64,000 nt of DNA, taken from positions 242,652,892 through 242,716,891 of the forward strand of contig NC_073696.1 in assembly GCF_029784165.1 (NCBI RefSeq), read 5' to 3'. This stretch comes from Wyeomyia smithii. Lineage: Eukaryota; Arthropoda; Insecta; Diptera; Culicidae. Position numbers and translations under genes: made by a program. Below, piece by piece: positions 35,042-47,117 of this stretch (its first letter is position 1; each line of letters starts with the position of its first letter). Below the pieces are notes generated by a model. That model was not told where the DNA came from and searched no databases. It saw only the letters and a list, made by a program, of their open reading frames with translations.

Positions 35042-37378
35042 TTGTTTATCTACACCCGAGGCTACACCTTTTCCTTCAGAAGTTTTTTTGGAGACATGCG
35101 GCAGGATATTGGCCTTATTTTACCGCCTTTTGAAATCATTTCAAATTTAGAAGGTCCATCTGGGAGTAAAAGCCTTGGAGATATGACTATGACTGATATT
35201 TTTAATATTGAAAAAGAGATGCGAAATCGTGGAGCATTGCGTGTTCGACATGAAATAACTAAAGATCCTACAAAATGTATGCGGGACTTTTTTCGAGACT
35301 ATGCCGAGACTCCCGAACAATTTACTTTTACTGTCGGGGATAAAATCGTTTTAGGCTCTATTATCTCTGCTGTCAAAAAGAACGGCATTGAGAAATACAT
35401 TCTGAATCCGATCGAGGAAACAAGAATATTTTCGTCGGAAAATGTAAACGATCACAAAGGCGCTCTAATCGCACGGATTAAGCGAAAATTTGCAATGGAG
35501 TAAACTAAAATCCTTAAATATATTTTTAACATGGTTTTCTTCAGAAGACTCACGAATTCGTCATATCTTCGAGTCTATGGATGACATTGGTGTTCGCTTC
35601 GAACGTGATAAAGGAGGGAAAATTATTGCATGGGTAACATACGTTATCTGCAGCCACTGTTCAAAAACTGCTGCTAAGGAGCTTAAACTAGTACGAGACC
35701 CTACGCGGAGCTGGCCTGTACACAATTTACTCACGCACTTCAAAAGACATTTAAAATCAATGAATGAGAAAATTCATCAAAAGAGAAATACGAATTTCGA
35801 CCAGGAAGATCGCAATACTCTCGGGCAAGGTGATACAACCAGCAGCACTGTCAATTCCAAACAACATGAATTTCAAACAGCTTTTGAAATCCAAGAACAA
35901 AGATCAGAATATCAACTGTGGTTTGACGAGAATAACGAACATGCCGTTCCTAAAATTCACAACAAGCAAGAAGATATGCAACAAATGTTCAGTAGGGATC
36001 CTTTGGATATGCCAAATAGGGCGGAACTTGATACAATCGAAACCCTCGACTATTCTGAAGACTCTATGGAAAGCTCTAATCCAACCGTACAACACACCGC
36101 TAATTCGTTTGAAACTGTTTTCGATAGTTTTGCGGATTCCTACAGTTTCGAACTGACAGAAATATATGACCAACGGGAATATTCTGCAGATATTGGAGAC
36201 TACACTGAAGGTGATACCGAAAAACAAGCTTTGGAAAAGTCGACAAACAAATTAGGTGAAACTATTTCCAATCCTGATGTTCATAATTTAGAACTGACAT
36301 TAGAACATAATCAACTTAACAACATAATACCCGATTCAAGTGAATAGAATCTGTAAAACTTATACGACAATTCAATAATAATAAAATTTTCATGACAGGT
36401 CACGACAACTCTCCTGTGTTGCAAATATTAACCAATATTCATACTAGAACACGAGAAGAAAATCCACATGCAAGACGATATACTGATGCAGAGAAGGACG
36501 TATGTGCATATGATTTTTTAACTGCTGGGAATGCACACTATAGATATATTGCTAAAAATATGTCCTCTATGACTATTAAAAGCATCCAGCGGCACTTGAG
36601 AAAAGATACGATCGATATTTCAGAAGGTTTTATCAATGTAGACGGCCTCAGGGCATATTTTAAAAGCAACGGCTATCCATTAATCGTATCATTCTGTGAA
36701 GACGCTACTAAAATTACTTCAGATATTGAGTATGATTACACCACCGACAGCATACGGGGATTAGTGTCTTCTTTAAGTTCTAATGGCCTTCCTACGGCTG
36801 ATATGTTTGCTGCAAGCTCTCCGCATGCAATAATGGACTATATTCACAAGTATCCTGTTGGACATTTTGCTTATGTTCAAATTGCGTTACCGCTTGTTGA
36901 AAAAGGCGCACCGTTTGTTCTATATCATGCTTGTTCGGATAGTAAATTCGATGCAACAGACGTATTAAATCGCTGAAATTATACAGAGAGCTTACTTCGT
37001 CAACATGGAATAACTGTGATATCAAACGCGTCTGACGGAGATCCGCGCTTACTGAAGGCTATGAAAACTTGCAAATTGGTAATTTTATATAAAATAAAGA
37101 AAGTATTTATAAATTCCTTACAATGTTATTTTATAGGTGAATTCACTATCTGTAAAGAGGACCTTCATGATCTAATACTCAATCACAAAGGATAAGCATG
37201 GAATGACCCTTACAGATATCGATTTGAAAAATAAAATGAAGTTTGGTCCCACGCTCAAAATGATTCAACAAAAAATAATTACCTATTTGGAAGCCAATAT
37301 TCGTAACAGTGAAGGAACAGTTTTATTTCTAAAAGTTATGCAGCTTATGCATCCAGTATTGTTATGGCCACTGTAGCT
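35042..37378 (+). pseudogene. Decayed multi-exon gene, probable DNA-transposase-like protein of unnamed family
   Basis: Block 1 (35042-35503): MRQDIGLILPPFEIISNLEG and QFTFTVGDKIVLGSIISAVK. Block 2 (35545-36339): CSHC followed by HNLLTHFKRHLK, a possible C2H2/BED-like finger, then an acidic Ser-rich linker. A 59-bp intron at 36340-36398 (GTGAAT...GACAG) restores frame (DSSHDNSP). Block 3 (36399-37080): RYTDAEKDVCAYDFLTAGN, IKSIQRHLRK, SFCEDATKITSDIEYDYTTD, HFAYVQIALPL. A TGA at about 36974 replaces what is likely a Trp codon; the frame goes on with LLRQHGITVI and SNASDGDPRLLKAMK. After an intron-like gap comes SKDKHGMT-like text with a stop in it. Conserved Asp in EDATK and SDGD suggest a DDE-type nuclease. 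The family was not named with confidence. Confidence 0.5.
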
Positions 37379-37509
37379 AACTAGTCCAGAATAGTCAAAA
37401 CCTTGGGAATTTCATAAAAGGCCCTAGCTACACTCGATTGTCTAACAGCTTATCATTCTTATTCGATCTAAAAAACGCCGACTGTGTGGTTTTGATACAC
37501 ATAGTCAGA

Positions 37510-38005
37510 ATATTTTTTTTTCGCAGGAAAGACATATATTTGAATTCAGACTGCATTGGCCACTACCAGCACAATCTAAATACCCCGGAGGAACCCTGAT
37601 GAAAAATCTTGAAAAATCTTGCAGTTCTATGCGCACGCTTTATTTGATGCAGAACTGTAAATGTCCCCATTTCGGGTTCCTCCGGGGCATCCGGATCGTT
37701 CCGGGAGTGACCAACGTAATCTGTATTCAAAAAATATGTCTTTTGGATGATGCCTGATGAAAAATCCTGAAGATAGAGGTATCACATGCTATATTTTGAT
37801 GCTGAAATGTAAATTCTCCCACTACGGGTTCCTTCGGGGCATCCAGGTTGTTCCGGAAGTGGCCAATGCAGCCTATATTCAGATATATGTCTTTTAAAAG
37901 ATTCCTGATAAAAAATCCTGAAGATAGAGGTGTAACACGCTATATTTGGTGCAAAAACTTAAATGTCCCCGACGAAAGGTTCCTCTGAGGACTTCCAGAT
38001 GAAAA
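37510..38005. repeat. Fold-back plus ~150-bp tandem repeat
   Basis: Units beginning GAAAAATC(C/T)TGAAGATAGAG lie at about 37611, 37758 and 37909, spacing 147 and 151 bp. Each carries GGTTCCT(C/T)CGGGGCATCC and GTGGCCAATGCAG followed by ATATATGTCTTT. A partial unit at 37530-37595 is in the opposite orientation (GACATATATTTGAATTCAGA, then CCCCGGAGGAACCC), so the array folds back on itself. Confidence 0.7.
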
Positions 38006-40703
38006 ATAGCCATTTCTCGATGAGTTCTTGGCCGATTCCAGATCTTGATGAACCATTCGCTTCAGAAATGATTTTGTCATCTATGCCATTGATGCAAATA
38101 AGCATTTTTATCAGGTAACCCATCACCCATCAAATCCATCCAAAAACTAGCAGGTTCGACATGCCTACTGGAACTCAGGAATATTTCCTATATCCGGTGA
38201 CCTAGTTCAGATCTGAGGTCAGAAAATGAAACTTCAAAAGTTTTGCAGTTCAATGGTGTTCGAATTATTAAAATCGAATAACATTAAGCAAAGCTATAGC
38301 ATTTCGAATTTCATCAAAATTTTGCCTATCCTACTTATTTTAACTATCCCCTGTATATTTTTTACTATGCTTCCTAGTGCATGTCCAATGTTAGGTGATT
38401 TAGATAATCGGTGCTTTTTAAATTCCATGATTCAATCGATTTCATGATTTAACCGATTTTTCGCGTCAATATGGAATGCATGGAAATTATTTCTGGTTAC
38501 TCGGCTTGAAATAGTCGGCAGGTTTGTAATCGTCTAAAACAACGTGCACGTCTTGTCCATGAAAAAGAAATCTTATCTCATGCAACCCAGGATTGGTCGT
38601 TTGGTTATATTCGCGTAGTTGTTGTGTCATCTGCTTTCTTTTGTTCTTCCGTTTTTTCTGCTCTCGTTGCTACACCACACCATACGAGCTTTGACCATTC
38701 GATAGGAGATTTTGAATAGGCGAGGACAGAATATAAAATTTTTTGTGTTCTCATTCGACTTCCAAATCAAACAAAGAAAAGTTTAATGAAAGAAACAAGT
38801 TATATTTCCTTCAGAATCAAATAATATTTCAATTCTAGCATTTATTAATTTTCCAATTTTTTTATACATGTTCAAGGCTAGGTTGTATCAAAAAGTAAGA
38901 AAAAATTAAATTTCAGCTTCCAACTGGTTTCAATGATAAAATAGTATTGCTTTTTTCTCTGATATCTTAAAACAAACTAAAAGAATCTCAAAGCTAAAAA
39001 AATAAAACCGGTATTGAAACAAATCCTTGAAGGTTTTCAACTTTGTGTAAAAAATCTCACAAATGGATATCAGGAAGTAGAAATCATGTTTATTAGTTCA
39101 AAACGTTATTGTAGTTTTCGTTATTGTTTAGACTTTTGATACGAAATTGACCGACCTGCAAAACCGACTTTGACAGCTACGCGAGACTACAAACAGTGTG
39201 TGGAATCTATCATGAACACTTTAATCAAAAGCACTACTATTTCTAGCTTAGTTTTTTATTTACAATTCGAACTTTTGAAATAGCTACTTGAATAAATAAA
39301 ACGTTTTTTAGATATTCAATACATGGGGGACAGTCCTTCGATAGTTGAAAAGCAGCGGAGTGCTGATTCAACGGTGTACGGTGTGTTACCCTTTATGATC
39401 CTTCACGAAATTCAAAAAACGACACCCAAAACTACTTGCCGCTACTCGCTTAGCAAGCATATATTCCGAATCATGTCCTTGTTCCAGTATTCCAGTTTCG
39501 GTTTTTTTTTTACTGAAGCAGGAAGCACTCTAGCTAGTCCACAAAATGCAGTGATGCCAAATCTACACCTGCACCTATGACTTTTAGAAGGAAAATCCAA
39601 AATTTCATAATTAGTATTCCCTCAAAAGTCGCGGTTAAGTAGAAAAAGCTCCCGAAGGCACGACGGCGAGTTTTAAAAGTGAAATTAGTATCTGCAGAAT
39701 TAATACCAATAAATACCAAGTATGAGACGAATGAAGCTAAATGCATTTGGTGTCCCTGCTCGAAGTCAAGTGCGAAATTGAAACAGTACGAAATTAAAAT
39801 CACTTGAGTCTAAGTTGGGAAAAATTTCGCAATATATTCACCCTGACATCATTCTTCTGATACCAACATTAGTTGAATTGGGTTGGTTAGCTATTCACGG
39901 ATTTCTGATTTTTATATATTAGCCAAAAAGAATATAATTTTCTGAGCAACACGGGATTTATGATTTATGTGGGCGAACTGTCATTGTAGCAATTTCGAGT
40001 AGATTTCGAGCAGTTTTAATTCGTGATTTCAAAATTTAAGGACAACGATAGAAAATTTTTGAAAATCACGTTTTGCTTAGAAAATGCAGCTCTTTCAAAT
40101 AATATAAAAAACCGATATAGCTAAACATCCCAATTGTGAGAAATAATTTTAATCAAATTTACCAAGGCCGCGATCCTCGGTTAGGAACCACTGTTCTATA
40201 AACTAACAAGAGATGACGCACGTAACGCCCGGCTCAGATCGTAACACAATAACGTGTTCATGCGTGCGTCACGCCTATGGTTCATTCCTGAAGGTGTTTA
40301 TTTTGGAAACCGCGCTCTTTTTGAATGTGTCAAACGAGAAAAGTGCGAGTTCGGTGGCCTGAAAACACGTAGTTTGTGAATGGTGAAAAACTTCAGCAAA
40401 ATCAAGGGAAATTTCGCACGAATTTCCACCGAAACTGTACGCTATCAAGTGCGAAGGGTGTTCGGTGATAGAAACTGGTAACCTTCGGGTGCGTAAATGT
40501 GTTGGATTCGGGTGAATTTTGAGTTTTTAATTCTTGTGGACCTGTGAAAAAGGCCTCAAGCAGCTGTGATAGATATAGTAGAAATTTTCCTGTGCCAATT
40601 GCAAAAGAAAAATAAGAAACAGAACGATAACAGGCAAGAAGCAGCAGAGGTAGAAGAAGCAGAAAGTAATCGTTCCTGGATTACTAACGATCGGGGACTC
40701 GTA
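38006..40703. other. Intergenic and 5' UTR/promoter region of Caf1-180
   Basis: No gene recognised from 38006 to about 40250. The stretch 40250-40703 is less AT-rich and is the likely promoter and 5' leader of the gene that starts at 40704. No TATA box was seen. Confidence 0.4.
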
Positions 40704-43700
40704 ATGATGGAATCGGTGATAAGTGACAGCAAACAGTCACCGTCTGCTGATGGGAAAAAATTGAAACAAAGTCGTTTGCCTTTTCAAGTGAGTATTAAAA
40801 AAGTTAGAAGAAGTAAATAATTTTATATTAGAAATTATCTATTGTCTGTCGTGTAATTATCAGGTTCTCCCTGGTTCACCGGCATCTCCAGGGCCGACCA
40901 TCGGAGAATCTCGCAAGCGCAAACCCTCGGTTGATCCGGCTGTTATTGACGGTGGAACACGGGCAGCAAAAATCGGTCGCATTTCAGAAGTGAAGGAAAA
41001 TGTCAAGGACCATGTCGGTGTACCGGAGGTAGTTGTTTTGGATGATGAGAGCAACAGTGCCGATATTGTAGATGTTTGTAAAGAGGATAAAAAGCTTGTC
41101 ATCGTGAAGGTAGAATCACCTAGTACCGCCAAGCGGAATGAAGCACCGGTGGACGAAGAATGTGGTGAGACTGCTAAGACAAATGATAAGATTATGATAA
41201 AATTTCCTTTGAGTAACAAGAAAAAGGACAAAAAAGACGATAAGGTTGGAAAGGAAGAGGGACCCGCTAAAAAGAAGGTACATAAGGAAAAGAAAAAGCA
41301 GAAAAAGGAAACTAAGCCTAAATTGGGAGAGGAGAAAAAATCAGTTGAACAGAAGCCAACCATTATTGTTGATGATAGTGATTTGTCCGATGGGGGGATG
41401 GATGACGATAAGGAGGCTGAAGAGTCCATCGATAAGATGAAGGACAAGGGTAAGGAGGTTGAGCCTCCTGAAGACACGGCAGACCACGTCGAACCCGTGT
41501 CGAAAGATGAGAAAAGTCAAGAGCAGCAAGTCTCCAAACCGGAAATAAAGGAAATAATTCCTGACGTAATCGTCGATGAGGCAATGATAGAGGAAAAAAA
41601 AGAAACCGAAGAGCCGAAGAAGGAAGCAAAGCAAAATGAAGTGGTCAATCTTCGCCGGGGCAGATCTTCGCGTGTAAAAAAATCAAAAACTCCCGAAAAA
41701 GCTCAGCCAAAAGAGTCCGAATCTGTTGAGTTACCCCCGCAGAAATCAAAGTCTTCAAGTAAAACTACTTCAGTTAAGAAAAATGCTTCCAAAAAGGAAG
41801 AATCGCCCAAAACGACAAAAGCTCCGACAGACGAATTAGACAAGAAACAGATCTCAACAGAGTCTTCAAGTAAAACAACTTCAGTTAAGAAAAATGCTTC
41901 CAAGAAGGAAGAATCGCCTAAAGCGACAAAAGCTCCGACAGACGACTCGGACAAGAAACAGACCCGGGGAGCGTTGGATAAATTTTTCGCTAAGGTCGAT
42001 GCCACTAAAGCTGCATCATCTGATGAGGCTGTAACTGCTGTGAAAAAAGATGATACATCGACGGAAAAAGAACCAGCAGCCGAGATTAATCAGAAAACAC
42101 CAGAAAAAGTTTCTTCGCAAGACAATGGACCAATGGAAACGGACGGTGAACCACCAGGCGAAACCAAGACGGCCGCTAATAGTAGTGCCATTATCAGCAT
42201 CTGTCTTGAAGAATCGTCCGATGGGAATATGGCTGACGACGAAGAGAATGCCTATATGTTATGCACCCCTAATACCAAGGAACGCATGCTGTTATCAGCT
42301 GAAGAGCAGAAGAAAAAGCTCACGCCAAAGCAGCTTGCGCGTCGTGCCGAGGCAGAGCGAAAGCAAGCACTCAAGCAGCAGGAGTTGGAAGAGAAAAAGC
42401 GCAAGAAACAAGAGGAGAAAGATGCCCGTCAGCGTGAACGCGAAGAGCAAGAGCGTTTGAAGAAAAAAGAAAGAGAGGAGAAGGAAGAACAGAAGAAGAA
42501 GGAACGAGAAGAGAAGGAAGAGCAGAAGCGCAAAGAACGGGAAGAGAAGGAAAAGAAACGGCTGGCAGAACTGGAAGCAAAAAATGAAGAAAAACGTAAA
42601 AGGGACGAGCAGAAAGAGGAAGAACGACGCAAGAAAGAAGAGGAGAAGGAAGCTGAAGAGAAGCGTAAACAGAAGACGGCTCAAGCGTTTCAGAGTTTTT
42701 TCGTGAAGAAAACCAATGGCCGAGAAGGTAAACAGTCGGAAGACGAGAATTCGATGGATCAGCAGCAGCTTGGAGAAGGTGAGGCGATCCCAAAGCAGCA
42801 TATTTTTATGCCCTTCTGCGTAAAAGGTGACATGCGGCTGGCTCCGTTGTGTCGCTGTTCGCTAGGAGAAGAGCGGAAAAAATTGCTGGATGAAATATTG
42901 AAAAAGTCTAACGATGGAAATGGAAACGATGCTGAAGTTGTCACTGATCGTAAGAAGCTCTATTTAGCTCAGCTGAAGAACACGGGTTACAGGGCTGGTA
43001 AAAGTGAGAGAACCTGGATAGCGCAGGATGACGAACAGGAAGAGGATGACGTAATAGTTATTGGTAAGTGGTTGGCAGTATAAGCTTGTATTCTTTGACA
43101 ACCTTTGTCACTTGCAGACGACACCGTTTGCCACCAAATCGAGGTGGATCCGGCTGCGGCGCCCGCTAAGCGATATCGTGCTAAATACTTTTTGTTTGAG
43201 GAAAACCGTCGGCCACCCTATCTGGGAACATGGCGTAAGCGAAGTGCCAAAATTCAGGCCCGCCGTCCGTTCGCTCAGGATACGGTAAGTGAAATAGATT
43301 AGCAATTTATCATGAAATCGAACAATGAAATGACTATATTTTGGACAGAAATTTTTCGACTACGAAGTAGACTCCGATGACGAGTGGGAAGAGGAAGAGC
43401 CCGGAGAATCGCTGCATGGCAGCGACGACGAGAAGGATGTCGATCCAGAGGAGGATTACGAAGTGGATAACGATTTCTTTGTGCCCCATGGGCATCTTAG
43501 TGACGAGGAAATGCAAGCGGAAGACGATGTACTGGACGATAATAGCCCTGAAACACAGAAAGCCAAGCTTAAAATTTTACAGCTGGAGTTTGCCGCCGAA
43601 ATGAAAAAGAAGACCGAAAAAATTAAGCCCCGCTTGATTGGTTGCATCTGGGAGAATCCAACCGGAAGCGATGACCGTCCGGAGTGTTCTGTCGTGATCT

Positions 43701-45044
43701 GGGACATTTTGAAAGCGCGAGCGATGTTGTTCGATCCGGAAGAGCCAATTTCGTTTACCGTTCAGAAAACCGATCCGGATTCTAATCAATCCTCACCCAG
43801 CAAGGAAAAGGAATCAGTAGAATTTCGAATAAAAAAAGTCAAGCTGGTGGATGAAGGGGTGAAAGAACTGATACAATTGGTTCACGGTTGCGCACACAAT
43901 AAACAGTTTTTGGTTAAGGAGTTCCAAGCATATTGGGCCAAGCGAAGGGATGAGGGAGAATTCGGCGTGCCGCTATTCGCTCCCGAAAGCATACGGACCA
44001 AGATGGTGGAAATTTGCTCTTGGAGACCTTGCCCAGACGAGGGTCCAATGCAGAACAAGATGTGCTGGTATGTTCACAAGGAGGTGCTGAAAAAATATCA
44101 ACTGACGGATATTTCAATTCCAACCGAATGGGAGTTTATCCTGAAACCTATTGCTAAGAGCAAGAAGGAAAAGAAGGAACGTAAGACGGAGACGGAGGAT
44201 CCAAAAGGTGTAGAGAAGGAAGAGAAAACACCACCGAAGAAGGAATCGTCAGAAGAGAAGGAGAAGAAAGAACGGTAAGTGGCTTAGTAATACGAGGAAT
44301 ACTATGTAGGGTAAAGAACCAAGTTAAGACAGCTTATGCAGACTGCATTGAGACAAAATACTCGAAATGTGTAAAGTATTCACTATCTTTTTCTTGGTCA
44401 GTACTTATCTTCATTTAAATTGTCGATGTTGATAAAACTTTGAAAATTTGAATCGTTTTGATGTTGATTTAAGATGAAAAGCCATACGAGATGAAATGGA
44501 AATGATTCACATAAATGCTAGCATTAGTATTGATCTCATTTTTGTCTATCATTTCAGTCTGCCACCGGCGGTACCTACTTCTGTCACAAAGCCGAAAACT
44601 CCCGCCGCCAGTATCACCAAGTTCACGAAGAAACTCTCGGACGATGACAAGCGAAAGCAATTTGGCAAGAACCGGAAAAGCGGCGAACCATCGACGACGT
44701 CCTCCAGCAATAACAGTCCCCGCACGAAACCAGTCGTTGCTGCCACTAAAAGCAACTCTAAAGCTTCTCCAAAGGTGGCTACTAACTCACCCACTGCAGC
44801 CAAGGGAATCGCGAAAGCAAACGGAAAGTCCCCGGTAGCAGCGGCGGTGCAACAACCGAAAAAGCGCATCCAATTATTGATGTCCGTTCCGAAGGGGCAG
44901 CCGATAAACGAATCGTTAAAAAACAATCTTATCAGTCAGTTTCTGGGGAAAGGAGGCGGCAGCAAAAGGAAGCCTGTGGAACCGATGGAGGTTGATCCTC
45001 CTAGCAGTAACGGCGCGGATGAAGTTATAGTGCTAGATGATTGA
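40704..45044 (+). CDS. Caf1-180: Chromatin assembly factor 1 large subunit (Caf1-180/CHAF1A, complete, five exons)
   Basis: Exons 40704-40787, 40864-43063, 43118-43284, 43349-44274, 44558-45044 join in frame to 1287 residues. The first in-frame ATG is 40704. Order: N-terminal KLKQSRLPFQ, which aligns with the conserved KLIQARLPFK of CHAF1A; a Lys/Glu/Ser-rich disordered part with a 37-residue tandem duplication; PIP-like RGALDKFFAK; the KER coiled-coil-like segment (about residues 505-645); a second PIP-like QAFQSFFVKK; FMPFCVKGDMRLAPLCRCSL; KYFLFEENRRPPYLGTWRKR; the acidic ED region (DSDDEWEEEEPGESLHGSDD); and a C-terminal winged-helix-like part (FLVKEFQAYWAKRRDEGEFG). CAF-1 deposits H3-H4 on newly replicated DNA through PCNA. 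Confidence 0.96.
41752..41965 (+). repeat. 111-bp in-frame tandem duplication inside Caf1-180
   Basis: A unit starting TCTTCAAGTAAAAC occurs at 41752 and again at 41863, spacing exactly 111 bp (37 codons). The two encode SSSKTTSVKKNASKKEESP followed by KTTKAPTDE and KATKAPTDD, nearly identical at both DNA and protein level. Confidence 0.9.
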
Positions 45045-45456
45045 AAACAACTGCAAAAATATCTGTAATTTATTAAATTCCGTCGTATCTATTAGCAGCC
45101 AGAGCCAGAAATTGCGTGAAAAACCGCACCACAGGTTCTTTTCAACAATATTATGTTATTCGCAAAAGCTATTTTTACTGTACCTAGTTTGTAGTCGCGT
45201 ATATCTCTTTAATATAATAGTTGCTAGTGCGCCTTTTTTCGCTGTTTTTCTCTCATCTGCTTTTCCCGATATGTCAAGCACGTCACGCAGTTTGCGTTCC
45301 GAATCCCCGCAAATGCACACAACCAGAAGTGATGAATATCCAAACAATAAGCGGTGTGGTTATCTTACCTAGCAAATCGGTTTGAAACTTTTGTAATCGA
45401 ATGGGAAATGTAAATTACCGAAAGAGATGGTCTGAGCGGACATAAAAAAAGAGTTG

Positions 45457-45472
45457 AATAAACTTCAATAAA
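45457..45472 (+). terminator. Poly(A) signals of Caf1-180
   Basis: Two AATAAA hexamers, 45457-45462 and 45467-45472, about 415 bases after the stop codon at 45042-45044, followed by an AT-rich stretch. Confidence 0.6.
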
Positions 45473-45726
45473 TTTTACATTATATACTATTTAACTGCAA
45501 CTGAACAATGTGCATTTATTATGCATCTTTGGTAACGATGACTTCTGAAACGGTTTATGTTTCAACGAATAATACGATTAAAATATTTGTCATCCAATCT
45601 TCTTTGTGTTGACCGTTGTGAGTCTCAAACTATCATTTCAAAGGAGACTGATGGTAATCAGATATCAGTAAAAAATTCAAAGCCAAGACTCACAGATTAT
45701 CAGACTCGGCCGCGAAAATTGAAAAC

Positions 45727-46056
45727 ATGAAGGAACGAATGACAATGACGCTCTTTCATTGTGGGTTGATTCTTTTCGGCTGGATGTGTTCTCAAGTGGC
45801 ACCACGAACTGGAGTGCAAACATTTGGACAACATGTCAATGAACGCCTTGCACGATTGTTTTTCCCTCCTCCTCCTCCACTGGATCACCGGCCCAATATG
45901 CTTGGAATGTCCAGCTTAGAACAAGCGAAGTGGTGTACGACCACAGCATCATCAATTCGCAATGATCAAAATTACTTTATCAGCTGGAAGTCCGAGCGAG
46001 CAACCGTTCCGAGCTGGACGACCTTAATGACAGAGAATAAAACATTTGACATTTAA
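45727..46056 (+). other. Small open frame with hydrophobic N-terminus, doubtful gene
   Basis: A 109-codon frame with Met, a hydrophobic segment (TLFHCGLILFGWMCS) that could pass as a signal peptide, and a run of five prolines. An AATAAA lies at its very end (GAGAATAAAACA). No family recognised; the composition of the rest is unremarkable and it may be chance. Confidence 0.2.
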
Positions 46057-47117
46057 TTTATTCCGATTCATTAATTATCACACACCGAAACGGGAAAAGG
46101 TCCCGCCTGCTGCAGCATACTAATCACCTTTCACTTTCGCTCTGTCAGTTTGTTCTGTTTTTGCCGTTCACCGTCTGCGCCCTTCTTGGTCCCGGCACCG
46201 AGTCTAATGGAAAAAATCAAGTGTTGTTCGCTTCTGAAGCAATAAAATTAAGATTAGCGAGGATGTTCCTCCGTTGTAGCATATGAAACTATTCACACCA
46301 TTGGGAGGGGCCGTGGTTTAGCAAAGTGGACATTCGATACGTGTATGTGCGTGAACGTAGGTGCTCACGATTCATTGAACGGGTCGGGATGCCACCCAAA
46401 TGTGTCAATCGTTATTACGGGCCGACACGTTGTTACAGTTAGGGGTTGCCTTCATGAGTGATTTAATTGTAACTAGGCAGAAGTGTGCATTTGAAGTAAC
46501 AAGTTTCGCTGCCTTTTCATTTCACTGATTAGTGGGCATCATTATGTTTGTGTTTTGTTATAGACATGCAATGGAGTATAATTCAGAGTTTATTTAAGTT
46601 GTTCAAGAGCATTGTATAAAAACATATGTCATATGTTTTATCAACATATTCTACTTTACTGTTGAAATTACAAATATTCAAATATGTCCATACATAACCA
46701 ATAACTTATAACAGTTACAAAAACCTATAGATTTTATGGCAAATATTGAAAGTGTAAATTATAAATTGGGAAAAAGTGATAATTCAAAATATTCAGCTAG
46801 AAACGATACCCAACTATTTTTTTTTACTTCTCCACTATTTTTCCGAAAAGAAAAATGAAATAATATTTAAAAATTTGATGAGAGTATGTTACTGACATTT
46901 CCCAATATCTTTAAATTTCTGTATGCTTTTTGAAGAATTTTACTGCTTGAATTTATCTTTACTGAATTGTGCCAGAAATAGATTCCATAAACAACAGTTT
47001 TAATCAATTTACATGTATAGAATATTCGAGTAACGCAATCATACAATATAAAATTTGAAATTATAAATTATTAAAACTTTAAAAAACAACATTTGCAATC
47101 AGGCTTTTTAATTACCT
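46057..47117. other. AT-rich intergenic region
   Basis: No convincing open frame, RNA gene or repeat recognised. Confidence 0.5.

Noticed and set aside
40860..41477. Long minus-strand open frame opposite Caf1-180 exon 2, rich in Ser, Phe and Leu
   Set aside because: It is the complement of a Lys/Glu-rich coding exon; low-complexity shadow frames are expected there.
42295..42801. Leu/Phe-rich minus-strand frames that look like membrane proteins
   Set aside because: Antisense of the KER segment (AAG/GAG repeats read as CTT/CTC).
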